DNA from: Auriscalpium vulgare
Taxonomy: Eukaryota; Basidiomycota; Agaricomycetes; Russulales; Auriscalpiaceae
Assembly: GCA_019915015.1 (NCBI GenBank)
Contig: JAHBBC010000004.1
Coordinates: 124,001-188,000 of the forward strand
Reading direction: 5' to 3'
DNA length: 64,000 nucleotides
Position numbers and translations under genes: made by a program. The notes beneath the pieces were generated by a model. It was given only the letters and a program-made list of their open reading frames with translations. It did not search any database and was not told the origin of the DNA. Within the stretch, counting starts at the first letter, position 1; each line of letters opens with the position of its first letter. Shown piece after piece: positions 23,552 through 33,778 of this stretch.

Positions 23552-26500
23552 AGGGGTCGTTGGTGGATCAGGCGGAGGTGGCGCTAGTGGTCTCGTTCCG
23601 GCCCGGCGACACTGAAGAGCTTAAGATTGAAAACCTGGTCCCCTTCGACTCCTCGACGGGAGCAAACGAGTTACGTGCAACCTATTTATCTTTCTGTGAT
23701 TTGCCGGGGGATACCCCACGATTGTTTAAGACGTCGCCGGTCGATGTCGTCCATATACCCGCGGATCCTTTATTCTATTTCGCAGCGGCTGAGCTGCCTT
23801 CGCACGCGAGTTCGGACAAGACCCTCGGCGCCGAACCCTTGGTACAGAACGAGAAAGCGAAGGCCGTCTTTGCGGCAACTAAAAAGAAGTACAAGCCAGT
23901 ACATCTCAAAGTGAAACCCGTTCTTGCCGACCTGCCCCAGCAGTTCCGGATAGTGCGCGATATCGCTGGCGACCCGCTGGCGGACATACCGGTACTGCCG
24001 ACCCAGCCCCCGGACTTTAAAGCTGAAGGCCGGTATACGGCTGAGAGGAGAGCCCAGTTCGACGTGGTCCACGGACCGGACTTCCTGTGGCCGGAGGAGC
24101 GCAAGCTGATGCACCACTTCATGGGAGTGCACAACGAGGCGTTTGCATGGGACGATACAGAGCGAGGGCACTTCCGTGAGGACTTCTTTCCGCCGGTTAC
24201 CATTCCCGTAGTTCCCCATACGCCGTGGGTGCAGCGCAACATCCCAATCCCGCCTGGCATCTACGATCAGGTCTGCGAACAGATTCGCCGAAAGCTAGCG
24301 GCGAACGTTTACGAACCATCCAACTCCTCGTACCGTTCCAAATGGTTCTGTGTGGTCAAGAAAGACGGCACGAGTTTGCGTTTAGTACACAGCCTCGAGC
24401 CCCTCAACGCGGTGACAATTGCGCACTCGGGAGTTCCGCCGTTCACGGACCAGCTCGCCGAACAGTTTGCTGGGAGAGCGTGCGGAGGGATGTTGGACCT
24501 GTATGTGGGCTACGACGAACGGACCCTGGACGTCGCGTCACGGGACCTGACTACGTTCCAGACCCCGTACGGCGCCCTACGACTGGTCACCTTGCCTATG
24601 GGATGGACGAATTCCGTGCCGATATTTCACGACGACGTCACCCACATCCTGCAGGCGGAAATACCACACATCACGGTACCATTCATCGACGACGTACCGG
24701 TCAAAGGTCCGGCGAGTAGGTACCAAGACGAGGAAGGAAACTACGAGACTATCGCCGACAATGAGGGTATTCGCCGATTCGTGTGGGAACACTTTCAGAA
24801 CCTCAACCGGGTGGTACAACGGATGAAGTACTCGGGTGGAACGTTCTCGGGCTGGAAAACGGTGCTCTGTGCGCCGGAGATCATGGTGGTCGGCCACCGC
24901 TGCACGGCGGAAGGCCGCGTACCCGACGAGGCCCGTGTGTCCAAAATCGTGAACTGGGGGCCGTGTCGAGACCTTTCAGACGTGCGCGCATTCCTGGGGA
25001 CGGTTGGGGTCCTACGAGTATTCATCCAACATTTTGCCCATCGCGCACACGCGTTGACGCACCTCACGCGAAAGGATGTCCCTTTCGAATTTGGGGCGGA
25101 GCAGTTGGCAGCCATGGAAGACCTAAAGGCTGCGGTGCTAGAGTCCCCGGCGCTACAGCCTATCGACTACCATTCGGGCGACGCGGTCATTCTTGCCGTG
25201 GATACTTCGCCGATCGCGGTGGGGTTCTTGCTCTGCCAGGCGGATCACGACGAGCCAAAGAGCCGCAAGAAGCGACATTACGCACGATTTGGTTCCATAG
25301 CCCTTAACGACCGGGAAGCACGGTTCTCACAGCCGAAATTGGAGCTATACGGCCTCTTCAGGGCGCTACGCGCCCTAAAGCTTTACCTGATTGGGGTACG
25401 GAACCTCGTGGTCGAAGTCGATGCAAGATACATAAAAGGCATGCTGGACAACCCTGACATTGAGCCGTCGGCGAGCATCAATAGGTGGATCATAGCGATT
25501 TTAATGTTTCACTTTATCTTGGTACACGTCCCGGGCCTGTTCCACGGCCCAGACGGGTTATCACGTCGCCGTCGCCAACCAGGCGACGCCGACGAGCCCA
25601 ACGACGACCATTTTGAAGACTGGGTGGACGCGCTGTACGGGTTTATGCATCTCATCAACGTCTACGTGCCCGGAGTTCGCCGAAGCTCGCCGACGGAGCA
25701 GAGTGGGGTTACTCGAACCTCCGTGGCCACTTTCTTTTCGCTGAACCAAGTAGTATCGGTTTCTTATGATAAGGTCGAGCGAGACGCTCGCAGCAAGGAT
25801 GCCGACTCGCGCATTGATAAAGTCCGCGAGTGGCATCGTACGCTGCAGCGGCCGGCAAACCTCAGCGATCAGGAATACGCCACCTTTTTGCGGTACTGCA
25901 CGGAATTTTTCTTGGACGGCACGAGCCTTTTCAAGAAGGAACCCCAGGGACGTCATCAGTTGGTGTTGCCCCAGGACAAGAGGATGGCAGCGTTGGAGGC
26001 CTGTCACAATGACGTCGGGCATCGCGGCGTCTACGCGACGCGCATGCTATTGCTGGAGCGCGTCTGGTGGCCGTTCCTGGACCGGGACGTCGCCTGGTTT
26101 GTGAGGACGTGTGGCATCTGCCAGACGCGCCAAGTCAAGCACGTCCTCATTCCGCCGAAAGTCGCCACGCCCGCGGGACTCTTCGCCAAAATGTACGCCG
26201 ACACCATGCACATGCCGGCGTCAAAAGGCTTCAAGTATCTGGTCCAAGGCCGCTGCTCCGTGTCTCACTTTCCGGAATGGAGAATGCTCCGGCAGGAGAA
26301 CGCGACGTCCATCGCCAGATGGATCTTCGAAGATGTCCTGTGCCGGTGGGGTGCTCTCCGCGAAATCGTCACAGACAACGGAACCCCGTACGTGGCCGCG
26401 CTGAAGGCCTTGGAGGACCAATACGGCGTGCGACACATCAGGATCTCCGGCTATAATTCGCGCTCCAATGGGCTCATCGAACGCTCCCACTTTGACGTTC

Positions 26501-27243
26501 GCCAGGCGCTCTATAAGGCAGCAGACGGCGACGCGACTAAGTGGGCGAATGTGGCGCACTCCGTGTTTTGGGCTGATAGGGTCACGACGCGCCGGCGCAT
26601 GGGCTGTTCGCCGTACTTTGCGGCCACGGGCACGCAACCGTTGCTGCCACTCGATATCGTCGAAGCCACGTATCTCCTACCGCCGCCAGACTCAATCTTG
26701 TCTACGACGGATCTCATCGCGAGACGGGCGGTCGCCTTGCAGAAACGCCGTACACAACTGCGGACGTTGCACTCGAAAGTTTATGACGCTCGCCGAATCG
26801 CGGCCGTGAAGTTTGAACGCGATCACGAGACGTCCATCAAGGACTACAACTTTCAACGGGGCGACCTTGTCCTACTCCGCTACACACAGTATGAGAAATC
26901 GCTGGACCGGAAGATGCTCCCGCGGTACGATGGGCCCTTCATTGTCGTTGCTCGGCGAAAAGGCGGCCCGTACATCCTCTGCGACTTGAACGGCGCGATC
27001 TTTGACCGCCCGGTCGCCGAATTTCGCGTCATCCCTTACTTCGCCCGTACACACATGGACCTGCCCAGGCTGCCCGACTTCATAGATGTGCCGATCGACC
27101 GGGTCGTGGCACTCACGTCTGGCGACCTGGCTCCCAGTGTAGTGGGCGAGCTGGGCGAGTCACGTTCGCTCAGCGAAGACGGCGCCGACGGGAGCGACCG
27201 CGCGAGTGTAGGGAGCGATGTGGACGACCATGCCGATCAATAA
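23543..27243 (+). CDS. pol: Gypsy B Pol: reverse transcriptase, RNase H, integrase
   Basis: Open in the -1 frame from before the gag stop (no ATG; the frame is entered near 23542) to TAA 27241-27243. The RT has YEPSNSSYRSKWF and the catalytic FIDDV (24681-24695; Phe in place of Tyr of YxDD). RNase H has AVDTS, KLELYG and EVDARY with Asp, Glu and Asp. The integrase has an HHCC finger (CHNDVGH...CGIC), then Asp in YADTMHM, Asp in IVTDNG and Glu in LIERSH, the D,D-35-E triad. No protease is present because it is fused to Gag. The C-terminal tail is acidic with no recognisable chromodomain. All motifs are intact. Confidence 0.92.
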
Positions 27244-27245
27244 GC

Positions 27246-27280
27246 GCTGAGGACAGCTCTGTCTTCAAGTTGGGGGGAGG
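27246..27280 (+). other. Gypsy B hairpin-PPT module 1, after pol
   Basis: GCTG-AGGA-CAGC (27246-27257) followed by AGTTGGGGGGAGG (27268-27280), only a few bases beyond the pol stop. The stem is the shortest of the set (4 bp). Confidence 0.5.
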
Positions 27281-27471
27281 TTGGCAGAGCTCACGCGTCA
27301 AGAACAGGAGGGATCTCAATTGAACAGCGGAAGACACAGGCTATTTACATTTTGGGGAAAAAGAGAAGGCTACAAGGACACGGAGAAGGCAGCAGGAAAC
27401 AAGAGGGGAACGGTACAGGAAAAGAGACAGAAGAACGAGGAACCGGAAACAATGGAAACGAAGCAACACCA

Positions 27472-29540
27472 CTACTCCAAGGCAATGACGCCAGCGACCT
27501 CCCCTTCCACCCCCTCCGAATCCTCGGCAACAGGCAGAAGGATGCCGATGTCGCCGACATCCGAGACGGGGGTAGCGGTCGCGCCGGGCAGGAAAAGGCC
27601 GGGGTGATCATCGGCCACAGCGGCGTCGGGCGCGGGACTGGCAACGGACTCGGGGAGGGGCGACGGGGCGAGAGGGTCGGAGAAGGACGGCCCCATTGCG
27701 ATCTCGTCGCAGGAATCCTGGAACCCTCCCCAGGTGTCGTAGGATTCGGCGACAGGAGTGGGCGAACGCAGGCGGGAAGGGCCAGCGACGGGAGGCGAAG
27801 CCGTGCGAATGAGCGCACGCGGGCTGGCAAGGAGCGGAGGCGAAGGGGAGCGAGCGAGGTCTTCCAGCTCGTCTTCAAGACGCGCCCGCGACTGGGGGCC
27901 GGAGGGACCAGCGACCGGGGGAGGAGTCGAGCGGATGCGGCCGCCAGGCGCTACCCGGAGAGCAGTGGGGATGACGGGCGACGGCTCAGACGCGGGAGTG
28001 GGGGACCGATCGAGGATATCGGCGATCTGGCGCGCGCGGAGGTGGAGGCGGTCGTGGCGGCGCGCCAGGACACGGAGGGCGTGCGCGTTAGCGGACAGCT
28101 CGATATAGAGCGCATTGAGGTCGCCAAGGGTCTCGCCGAAGTCCGAGATGGGCGCCAGAAGGGACGTCCACTCAGCCTGAGCCGTCTCGATTTCGGCCGC
28201 CATATCGCGGAGGAGCGGCGCGGCGGGGCCATATGCGCCTGCGGGAATGGGTCAAGGCAGGTAGGGAGAAAGGAGGAGAAGTGACCTACTGGGAAGGTCG
28301 GCGAAAGCTAGCGCCTCTGGGAAGGGCATCATCGCGACGCGAGAGCCAGGGGAGAGCCCGCGGTGGTTGGGGAGCGACGGCGAACCCGGCGGGTGCGCCA
28401 CTTGCAACGAGGACGGAGGGTTGGCGCGCGCGCGTTTGCGTGGGCGAGGTCCAGGCGAAGGCGAGTCGGCGCGGGTACGGCGCTTGGGCCGCTGTACGTA
28501 CCCGCCCTCCAGAACAGCGCCACCACAGTGCTTCTTGTGCACCCGGCACTTGACGCACTTGGCGAGACTGTGGGGCTTGAAATAGCAGTCCGCGGGCTCG
28601 TCGAAGTGATAACGGCAGTACGTGCACCGCTGACTGGTCTACAGAGGATGGAGGGGCGGTCAGACTCTAGGAGGACGAGACGGGAGGCAAGAACGCACCG
28701 GGACACGTTCACCGGCGTACCGCTCGACGAACGTGGGACGGACGCGGGAAGTTTGGTAGAGGGGATCGCCCTCGTCGTCGACCTCGCTGGACAGGGCGTC
28801 GGCGTCGATCGGGGCGCGGGTCTTCTTGCGGGCTTGACTCCGCGTTCGCTTGCGTGTAGGGGGAGTCGCGGGTACGGGCGCGGTAACGGCGGGGGGAGGA
28901 ATGACCGGAGCGGGCACAACGGCGGTGCGAGCCCTGCGGGCTGCGTTCCGTTGGGCTCGCTCGTCGCGTGGAGAGAGCGGTGCGGGCTCGGGCTCGGGAG
29001 GCGGGACCGCAGGAGCCGCAGCGACGACGGGCGGGGGGACCGCTGGGCGTGCCGGGATCACGACCTCGACGCGAGCCGGCTTCTTGACGGGCTGGGGGCG
29101 GAGCGATTAGCGGACATGAGAAGGGTGAGATGACGAGAACGCACCTTCTTCTTACGGGACGCGGGGGTAGGACGTGCCGGGCTGGCAGCAGGAGGGGAAG
29201 GGGCCGGGAACGGCGCGAGAGGCGCAAACGTCGGAGCGGGCGCGGGATCGGCGGGGCGGAGGCGGCCGACCGCGCTGTCCAAGAGGCGGAGGCGGTCCGC
29301 CACACCGGGAGGCAGCGCGACGGCGCGACCCAGTAATGCCCACAGGCGCTCCTGAAGGGAAGGTTAGCAAGGCGGACACGAAAAAGGGGAGAGTGGGGCA
29401 CGCACGGAAACGACGGCTGCGCGAACGCACCAAGCCTGCCGCTCAGCGACTGTACCGGACGCCGGGAGGTCGGCCTCCACGGAGGCCAGGTCGGCGACGA
29501 CGATGTCGCGGGCGAAATCAGCCAGGGCGGACGGGTCGGC
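27472..29540 (-). CDS. Gypsy B antisense cargo gene 1, Cys-rich
   Basis: The ATG at 29540 gives MADPSALADFARDIVV. Five exons are joined by short introns with GTGCGTTC-type donors (for example after ERQAW, after KK near 29150 and after ERVP near 28700) and a last GTAGGT intron, all keeping one frame to the stop at 27472. A Pro/Ala-rich basic middle (TRKRTRSQARKKTRAP) precedes a Zn-binding-like CTYC...C...CVKC...HKKHC cluster at 28625-28520. The last exon starts near DMAAEIETAQAEW, with a coiled-coil-like run. The layout (short N-terminal exons, basic region, double CxxC) parallels the cargo gene of element A. Function unknown. Confidence 0.6.
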
Positions 29541-29974
29541 CATGGAAAGCGTGCGCGAGGAAAGGGAGGGGAAGTGAAGGCCAAGAACAAGAAGCGAAGC
29601 GCGGCGAACTTGTGGCACAAAAGAGACGCTGATGCCGTACAGATGAGCTGGGCCGTGCGTAGCGCGCGAGTTTTGCTTCCGTGTATAGGCGCCCTAGCTC
29701 GGCAGCAGGCGTGTAGTCACTATGACGTACGCGCGCAGCTACTTCGGAGCACTGCCTCGCGGCCACCAGAAAACCTACAAGTCGGAAGCGCCCATCACTC
29801 AGTGGGGGGGCGGATCGCGCGGAAGAGGTCGATGGTAGCCGACAAGGGGCAATGCACTGGGATCACTATACCATCAACGCGCAAGCAACCTTTTATTGCA
29901 TTCCGACTACTAACGCACAGGATAGCTGGGCGACCAAGAACCTCTACTGTCTTCGCCCAGCTACGCAGACGCAT
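29541..29974. other. Spacer between antisense cargo genes 1 and 2
   Basis: I support no gene here. It should contain the promoter of cargo gene 1 (minus strand; CCTATACACGG near 29683 is TATA-like) and the 3' end of cargo gene 2. Confidence 0.4.
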
Positions 29975-31138
29975 TTACGTTGCGGAGGCGTTCACGCCGG
30001 CGTTCGCCGAACGAGGGCGGAACCGTCCCGCGCGGCGCGCAGGAGGGACGTACGCGCCTTCCTCCATAGGGTTGTGCACGGGGCGACCCCCGCGACCGGT
30101 ATCGCCGACTAGAATGATGTCCTCCTCGCCGGGGTGGCCCGTCACCGAAGGCGGCAGCCCGGCCACGCGAAGGGAACGCGCCAACGACGTGACGAGGCGA
30201 AAACGATCAAGCATGACAGCCCAGAGCGTAAGGTCGTGAATATGTTCCCGCGCGGTGGCTTCCAGCTGGTCGGCCGCGCGGGCAAACTCAACGCCATATG
30301 CCAGGTCGGAAGTACGGGAGCCGCGGACGAGCTGGACGTAATCGAAAGCGAGGCGAAGGTGTACAATGGAATCTTCGGCGTACGTCAGGAAGGACGCTGA
30401 AATGGGGCCGGCGATGCGTTGGAAGGTTTCGGCGAGGTCCACGGCGGTGCCGCCCGCGGCGGCGGTGGTGGCATGATAGGCCGCGGACAGGATGATCTGG
30501 GAGCCGCCATGCTCGGCGCGAAGGGCGGTGGAACACGCATACATGGCGTCGACGATCCCCTCATGCACTGCCAGACAGCCAGGGTTCTGGCGAAGGGGTA
30601 CGCGGGTGCGGTACAACGCCCCGAGTTCGCCCTGGTACGCTGCGTGCGAGAGCTGGCCGCCCTCGAGCATCTTGAACAAGACAGCTTCGCCGAGGCGGAC
30701 AACGTCACGCCCGTGGCTCAAAACTCCGCGGAAGGAAAGGGCGGCGAGGGGCGGCTGCCCGAGCGGATCTTGCGCGAGGCTGTTCGCCGGGGGCGCCGAG
30801 GCCATAACGAGGGACCCACCCCATACGGCGAACGTGTCGCGAACGTGGGGGGCGACAACGAAGAGGGCCTCGAACACGGGGACAGTAACCATGGCCGCCA
30901 CACGCAGGAACAATGGGCGCTCAGAAACACGGACACCCTCCTGTGGAGAATCAGTATTGGGCAGTAAAGAGCGGCCGCGCAGTTCACATACAATGGCACC
31001 AGCCACGCGGCGACCCCAGGCTTCCCTCTCCTCGACAAGGGCGACCACGGGAGTAGCCTCTAGCATCAGCGACGGCGGGGCGAGGAGAAGCGTGAGCAAG
31101 TCGAGGGCGCGGACAGACAGGACAAAAGGCGACGGCAT
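29975..31138 (-). CDS. Gypsy B antisense cargo gene 2
   Basis: 387 codons from ATG 31138 (MPSPFVLSVRALDLL). A 51-nt segment starting GTATGTGAACTG and ending CTCCACAG fits an intron and is a multiple of three; removing it joins VAGAI to EGVRVSE. The protein aligns with cargo gene 3: REAWGRR against LETWGRQ, VPVFEALFVVAP against MPLFEQAMLLAP, FAVWG against FAEWA, VLFKM against LLFKA. It is mostly helical and Ala/Leu-rich, with a short Gly/Arg-rich tail (PPARRAGRFRPRSA). A TATA-like CATAAAAG lies about 40 nt upstream. No known domain. Confidence 0.55.
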   Translation of the reverse strand: MPSPFVLSVRALDLLTLLLAPPSLMLEATPVVALVEEREAWGRRVAGAIVCELRGRSLLPNTDSPQEGVRVSERPLFLRVAAMVTVPVFEALFVVAPHVRDTFAVWGGSLVMASAPPANSLAQDPLGQPPLAALSFRGVLSHGRDVVRLGEAVLFKMLEGGQLSHAAYQGELGALYRTRVPLRQNPGCLAVHEGIVDAMYACSTALRAEHGGSQIILSAAYHATTAAAGGTAVDLAETFQRIAGPISASFLTYAEDSIVHLRLAFDYVQLVRGSRTSDLAYGVEFARAADQLEATAREHIHDLTLWAVMLDRFRLVTSLARSLRVAGLPPSVTGHPGEEDIILVGDTGRGGRPVHNPMEEGAYVPPARRAGRFRPRSANAGVNASAT

Positions 31139-31229
31139 GGTACGTGGGGAGCGTCGGCGACAGATGACCCAGTCAGCTTTTATGCTACAGCCAGCCGGGA
31201 CTCCTGAGCCGGCGGCCGGTGGCCGCGTG

Positions 31230-31265
31230 CGCCTGCGGACAGGCGAAATTTCAGTTGGGGGGAGG
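31230..31265 (+). other. Gypsy B hairpin-PPT module 2
   Basis: CGCCTG-CGGA-CAGGCG (31230-31245), a perfect 6-bp stem, then AGTTGGGGGGAGG (31253-31265), located just upstream of cargo gene 2 on its strand. Confidence 0.6.
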
Positions 31266-31670
31266 ACGCGCGTGGAGGAGCGCAGGGCGATCGCAGGGCG
31301 TTCGCCAGCGAACCGCCGCCGAATAGGATCCGCGGACTACAAGCGGGAAAGGCAAATCAGCGGAGCAAAAAGGGCACCTATCGGGAGATTAGCGGGCGGA
31401 TCAAAGACACAAGACACAGGCGCGGCGAGAAGCACCATGAGGAACCCGGAACAGCGATAAAGGCGAGGAGGAGCGACGAGAGCACGAAGACCGCGTTGAC
31501 CGGATCAGAACGACAGGACAGGGTGGGGCGGACGTTCGCCGAACCACGCGCGAGCTTCGCCCAGTCAGTAGTGAAGGAGGAGGAACCCCCGCCTCCCCGG
31601 GTCAACGAGGAGCGTCATAAGGACTCGCACAATTGCCATTTGAAGGAGCAGAACGGTACAGAAGTATCTA

Positions 31671-32894
31671 CTACTCGGCCGCGTCACGAAGGGCAGCGGC
31701 CACAGCGGATGCGGTCAGCACCACCGAGGACGTCTGTATCTCCTCATCATCTAGTGCCACCCCCAACTCTTCGGCGATCGTTAGGGCGACTTCAGCGTTG
31801 GACGCCGCGGAACCGTTGCTAGGGCTGTAGGTGACGCCGAGGGGGCTGTACGACGCCCCGTCCTCTCCGTCGGAGGAATCGGAGAGATCGCCACCGAGCA
31901 ACATCATAGCCACCGCGGAGCCGGCGAACGGATCGGCCACAGCAGCCGTCGCGGGCAGGCCAAGAAGGAAGTGGTGGTAGACGCGGCCGCGTTCCAGGAA
32001 GGCTATAAAGCTACGCTCCAGGATGACGACGGGCTCGGCAATGAGGTCGAGGAGATAAGGGGCGTCAGCCCACGCGGCGCGGATACCGACCAAGGAGCGC
32101 AAGGCGGAATGGAAGCGATCCAAGCTGCTAGTGGACTCAGCCACGAAGGCGCCCAACAAACGACCACCAAGTCCGGCGAGGTGACGGCCACGCGAAGCAC
32201 GCGCGTTGAGCTGGGTAGTCAGGGAGGCGTGTTGATCGACCGTGGCTAGCAGAACACGGCTACCCCCGTCAGATTGGTCGATGACGATGGCAGCCTGCGT
32301 CAAAACACGGCGGAGAACGTCGGCGACGAAGGTCTGCATTCCGCGGGGACGATGGGCGGGGAACGTGGCGTGGAACTGACGTAGCTCCTCCAAATAAGAC
32401 TCGACGTCGCTGGTCCCGGCGCGGTATGTGGTCCACAGATCCTCCTCAACGATGCTGGCTTTAAAAAGGAGCTCGCGCACGGGGAGCCCCTCGTCGGGGC
32501 CCAGGACGGCATCCCAGGGGTGCATGGGGGCGTGGTAGGCGGAGTACAGCCGCAGGAGGGGCCGGGCCCATTCGGCGAAGCTGGCGGTAGTCGTGGGCGC
32601 TAGCAACATGGCCTGCTCAAACAAAGGCATAGCAACTCGTTCGGCGGCGGCAAAGATGCTGGGCGAACTGCCGCGGTCCAAGTTTTCCTGTGGGCAATTA
32701 CGGTCAGATTTGGGCGTAAAAACGGACGAGCAACGCGGTTCACGTACCAGGAGGGCCACCAGCTGGCGCCCCCAAGTCTCCAGCTCGGCCAGGGCCACGG
32801 CGGAGTCTTCGGCGAACGCGAAGGGACGCGGGACTTCAGCGAGCTGGCGTAAGGTATGGAGTTGGAAGGCAAGGATGGAAGGGGACCAGGCCAT
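31671..32894 (-). CDS. Gypsy B antisense cargo gene 3
   Basis: The open frame runs back into the LTR, but ATG 32894 (MAWSPSILAFQLHTL) is preferred because similarity to cargo gene 2 begins shortly after it. A 60-nt GTACGTGAAC...TGCCCACAG segment, again a multiple of three, lies where cargo gene 2 has its candidate intron. Conserved blocks include LETWGRQLVALL, ERVAMPLFEQAMLLAP and LLFKASIVEEDLW. The C-terminus is acidic (DLSDSSDGEDGASYSPLG). Genes 2 and 3 are duplicates with a shared intron position, so the copying involved unspliced DNA or element RNA. Function unknown. Confidence 0.55.
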   Translation of the reverse strand: MAWSPSILAFQLHTLRQLAEVPRPFAFAEDSAVALAELETWGRQLVALLVREPRCSSVFTPKSDRNCPQENLDRGSSPSIFAAAERVAMPLFEQAMLLAPTTTASFAEWARPLLRLYSAYHAPMHPWDAVLGPDEGLPVRELLFKASIVEEDLWTTYRAGTSDVESYLEELRQFHATFPAHRPRGMQTFVADVLRRVLTQAAIVIDQSDGGSRVLLATVDQHASLTTQLNARASRGRHLAGLGGRLLGAFVAESTSSLDRFHSALRSLVGIRAAWADAPYLLDLIAEPVVILERSFIAFLERGRVYHHFLLGLPATAAVADPFAGSAVAMMLLGGDLSDSSDGEDGASYSPLGVTYSPSNGSAASNAEVALTIAEELGVALDDEEIQTSSVVLTASAVAAALRDAAE

Positions 32895-33020
32895 GTTGGT
32901 GGTTGGGTGTGTTTGGGATAGCGGCGTCGGGGATGGCGCAGCTAGGGCCTTCGGCGGTAGGGAGGGGGTCTTTTCAGGAGCGCGATTCGCCGAGCATCGC
33001 CGAGGGTCTCCGAGGAGGAC

Positions 33021-33059
33021 CCGACTGAGGACAGTCGGTAGCTCAGTTGGGGGGAGGAA
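33021..33059 (+). other. Gypsy B 3' polypurine tract with hairpin
   Basis: CCGACTG-AGGA-CAGTCGG (33021-33038, perfect 7-bp stem) then AGTTGGGGGGAGGAA ending directly at the 3' LTR (33060). This is the functional plus-strand primer by position. Confidence 0.75.
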
Positions 33060-33774
33060 TGATGGGACCTCGCGTGCTACAGGCACGTAGACCGGACCGC
33101 ACACCTCAAACCACACCACCACACTCTCCCCTGGGCGCGGCGGGACAGAACCAAGGTCGGCGAAACGCAGCGAACTGAGGGAAGGTTGCCACTCGCGAAG
33201 GGTAGAGTGACCGGAGGCGGGAGAGGTCGTAGGCGCCGAACGAAGGGTAGCGTGGGAATCGAGAGGTGATAGAGCATAGAGTGTACGTGTACGAGTGATG
33301 ACAAAGCAATCTACCCTTGGGAGACGACACCCGAGACTTCACAGCACAAAACAAGAGATACGACCCTAGCGAGCGTTCGGCGAACCAGGCGACGGGACCT
33401 AACCATGCACTAGGGGAAAGGCGAAGATAGCAGCGGCAGGGGAAGCGGTAGTCTCGGCGAAGAGTCACCAAGTCAGTACGGCTTAGGCGAACACGGCGAG
33501 CGAAATGGGAGACTGAGGGACTCGACAGCACGGTGCTGGACTGACGGTATGTGTATTACGTTTGCGACGGGACTGACGGTATCTGGCTAGTAGGAGAAGG
33601 ACGGCAGCGGCAGCGCGCCCCAGGATAGAGAGCGCGCTGTGGTTGGGGGTTTTCGCCAGCGGTCGCGCGCTCTCACGCTCCTTCTTACCCTCTCTCCTCT
33701 CGCCCCAGGCAGTAGAGCACTCCTCACCCCGACCCTTGGCCCCCCCAGCGACTGCAGTGGGGGTTTACTCATCA
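33060..33774 (+). repeat. Gypsy B 3' LTR
   Basis: Copy of 19680-20394 with no difference seen in the parts compared. Confidence 0.93.
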
Positions 33775-33778
33775 GCGC
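33775..33778. other. Target site duplication of Gypsy B, right
   Basis: GCGC, matching 19676-19679. Reading 19679 straight into 33779 continues the cargo gene's frame: AAG CGC then GCC TGG TGC. Confidence 0.8.

Larger units (their letters stand above)
19680..33774 (+). mobile_element. Gypsy-type LTR retrotransposon B, nested in A
   Basis: Length 14.1 kb with 715-bp LTRs at 19680-20394 and 33060-33774 (offset 13380), apparently identical. PBS, gag-protease and pol are on the plus strand. The 5.8 kb between pol and the 3' LTR holds three minus-strand genes. Three polypurine-like tracts with the identical 13-mer AGTTGGGGGGAGG lie at 27268, 31253 and 33045. It shares the PBS and protein architecture of element A, so they are relatives from different families. 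It is younger than A because it sits inside it. Confidence 0.93.

Noticed and set aside
27352..28284. 310-codon plus-strand open frame after pol of element B
   Set aside because: It is the shadow of the minus-strand cargo gene; the minus strand has consistent splice sites and a Cys cluster.
30492..31460. 322-codon plus-strand open frame in element B
   Set aside because: Antisense to cargo gene 2; it crosses the promoter of that gene and module 2.
33106..33531. 141-codon minus-strand open frame in LTR B (also 19726-20151)
   Set aside because: It lies wholly in the LTR, appears twice only because the LTR is repeated, and has no domain or start context.
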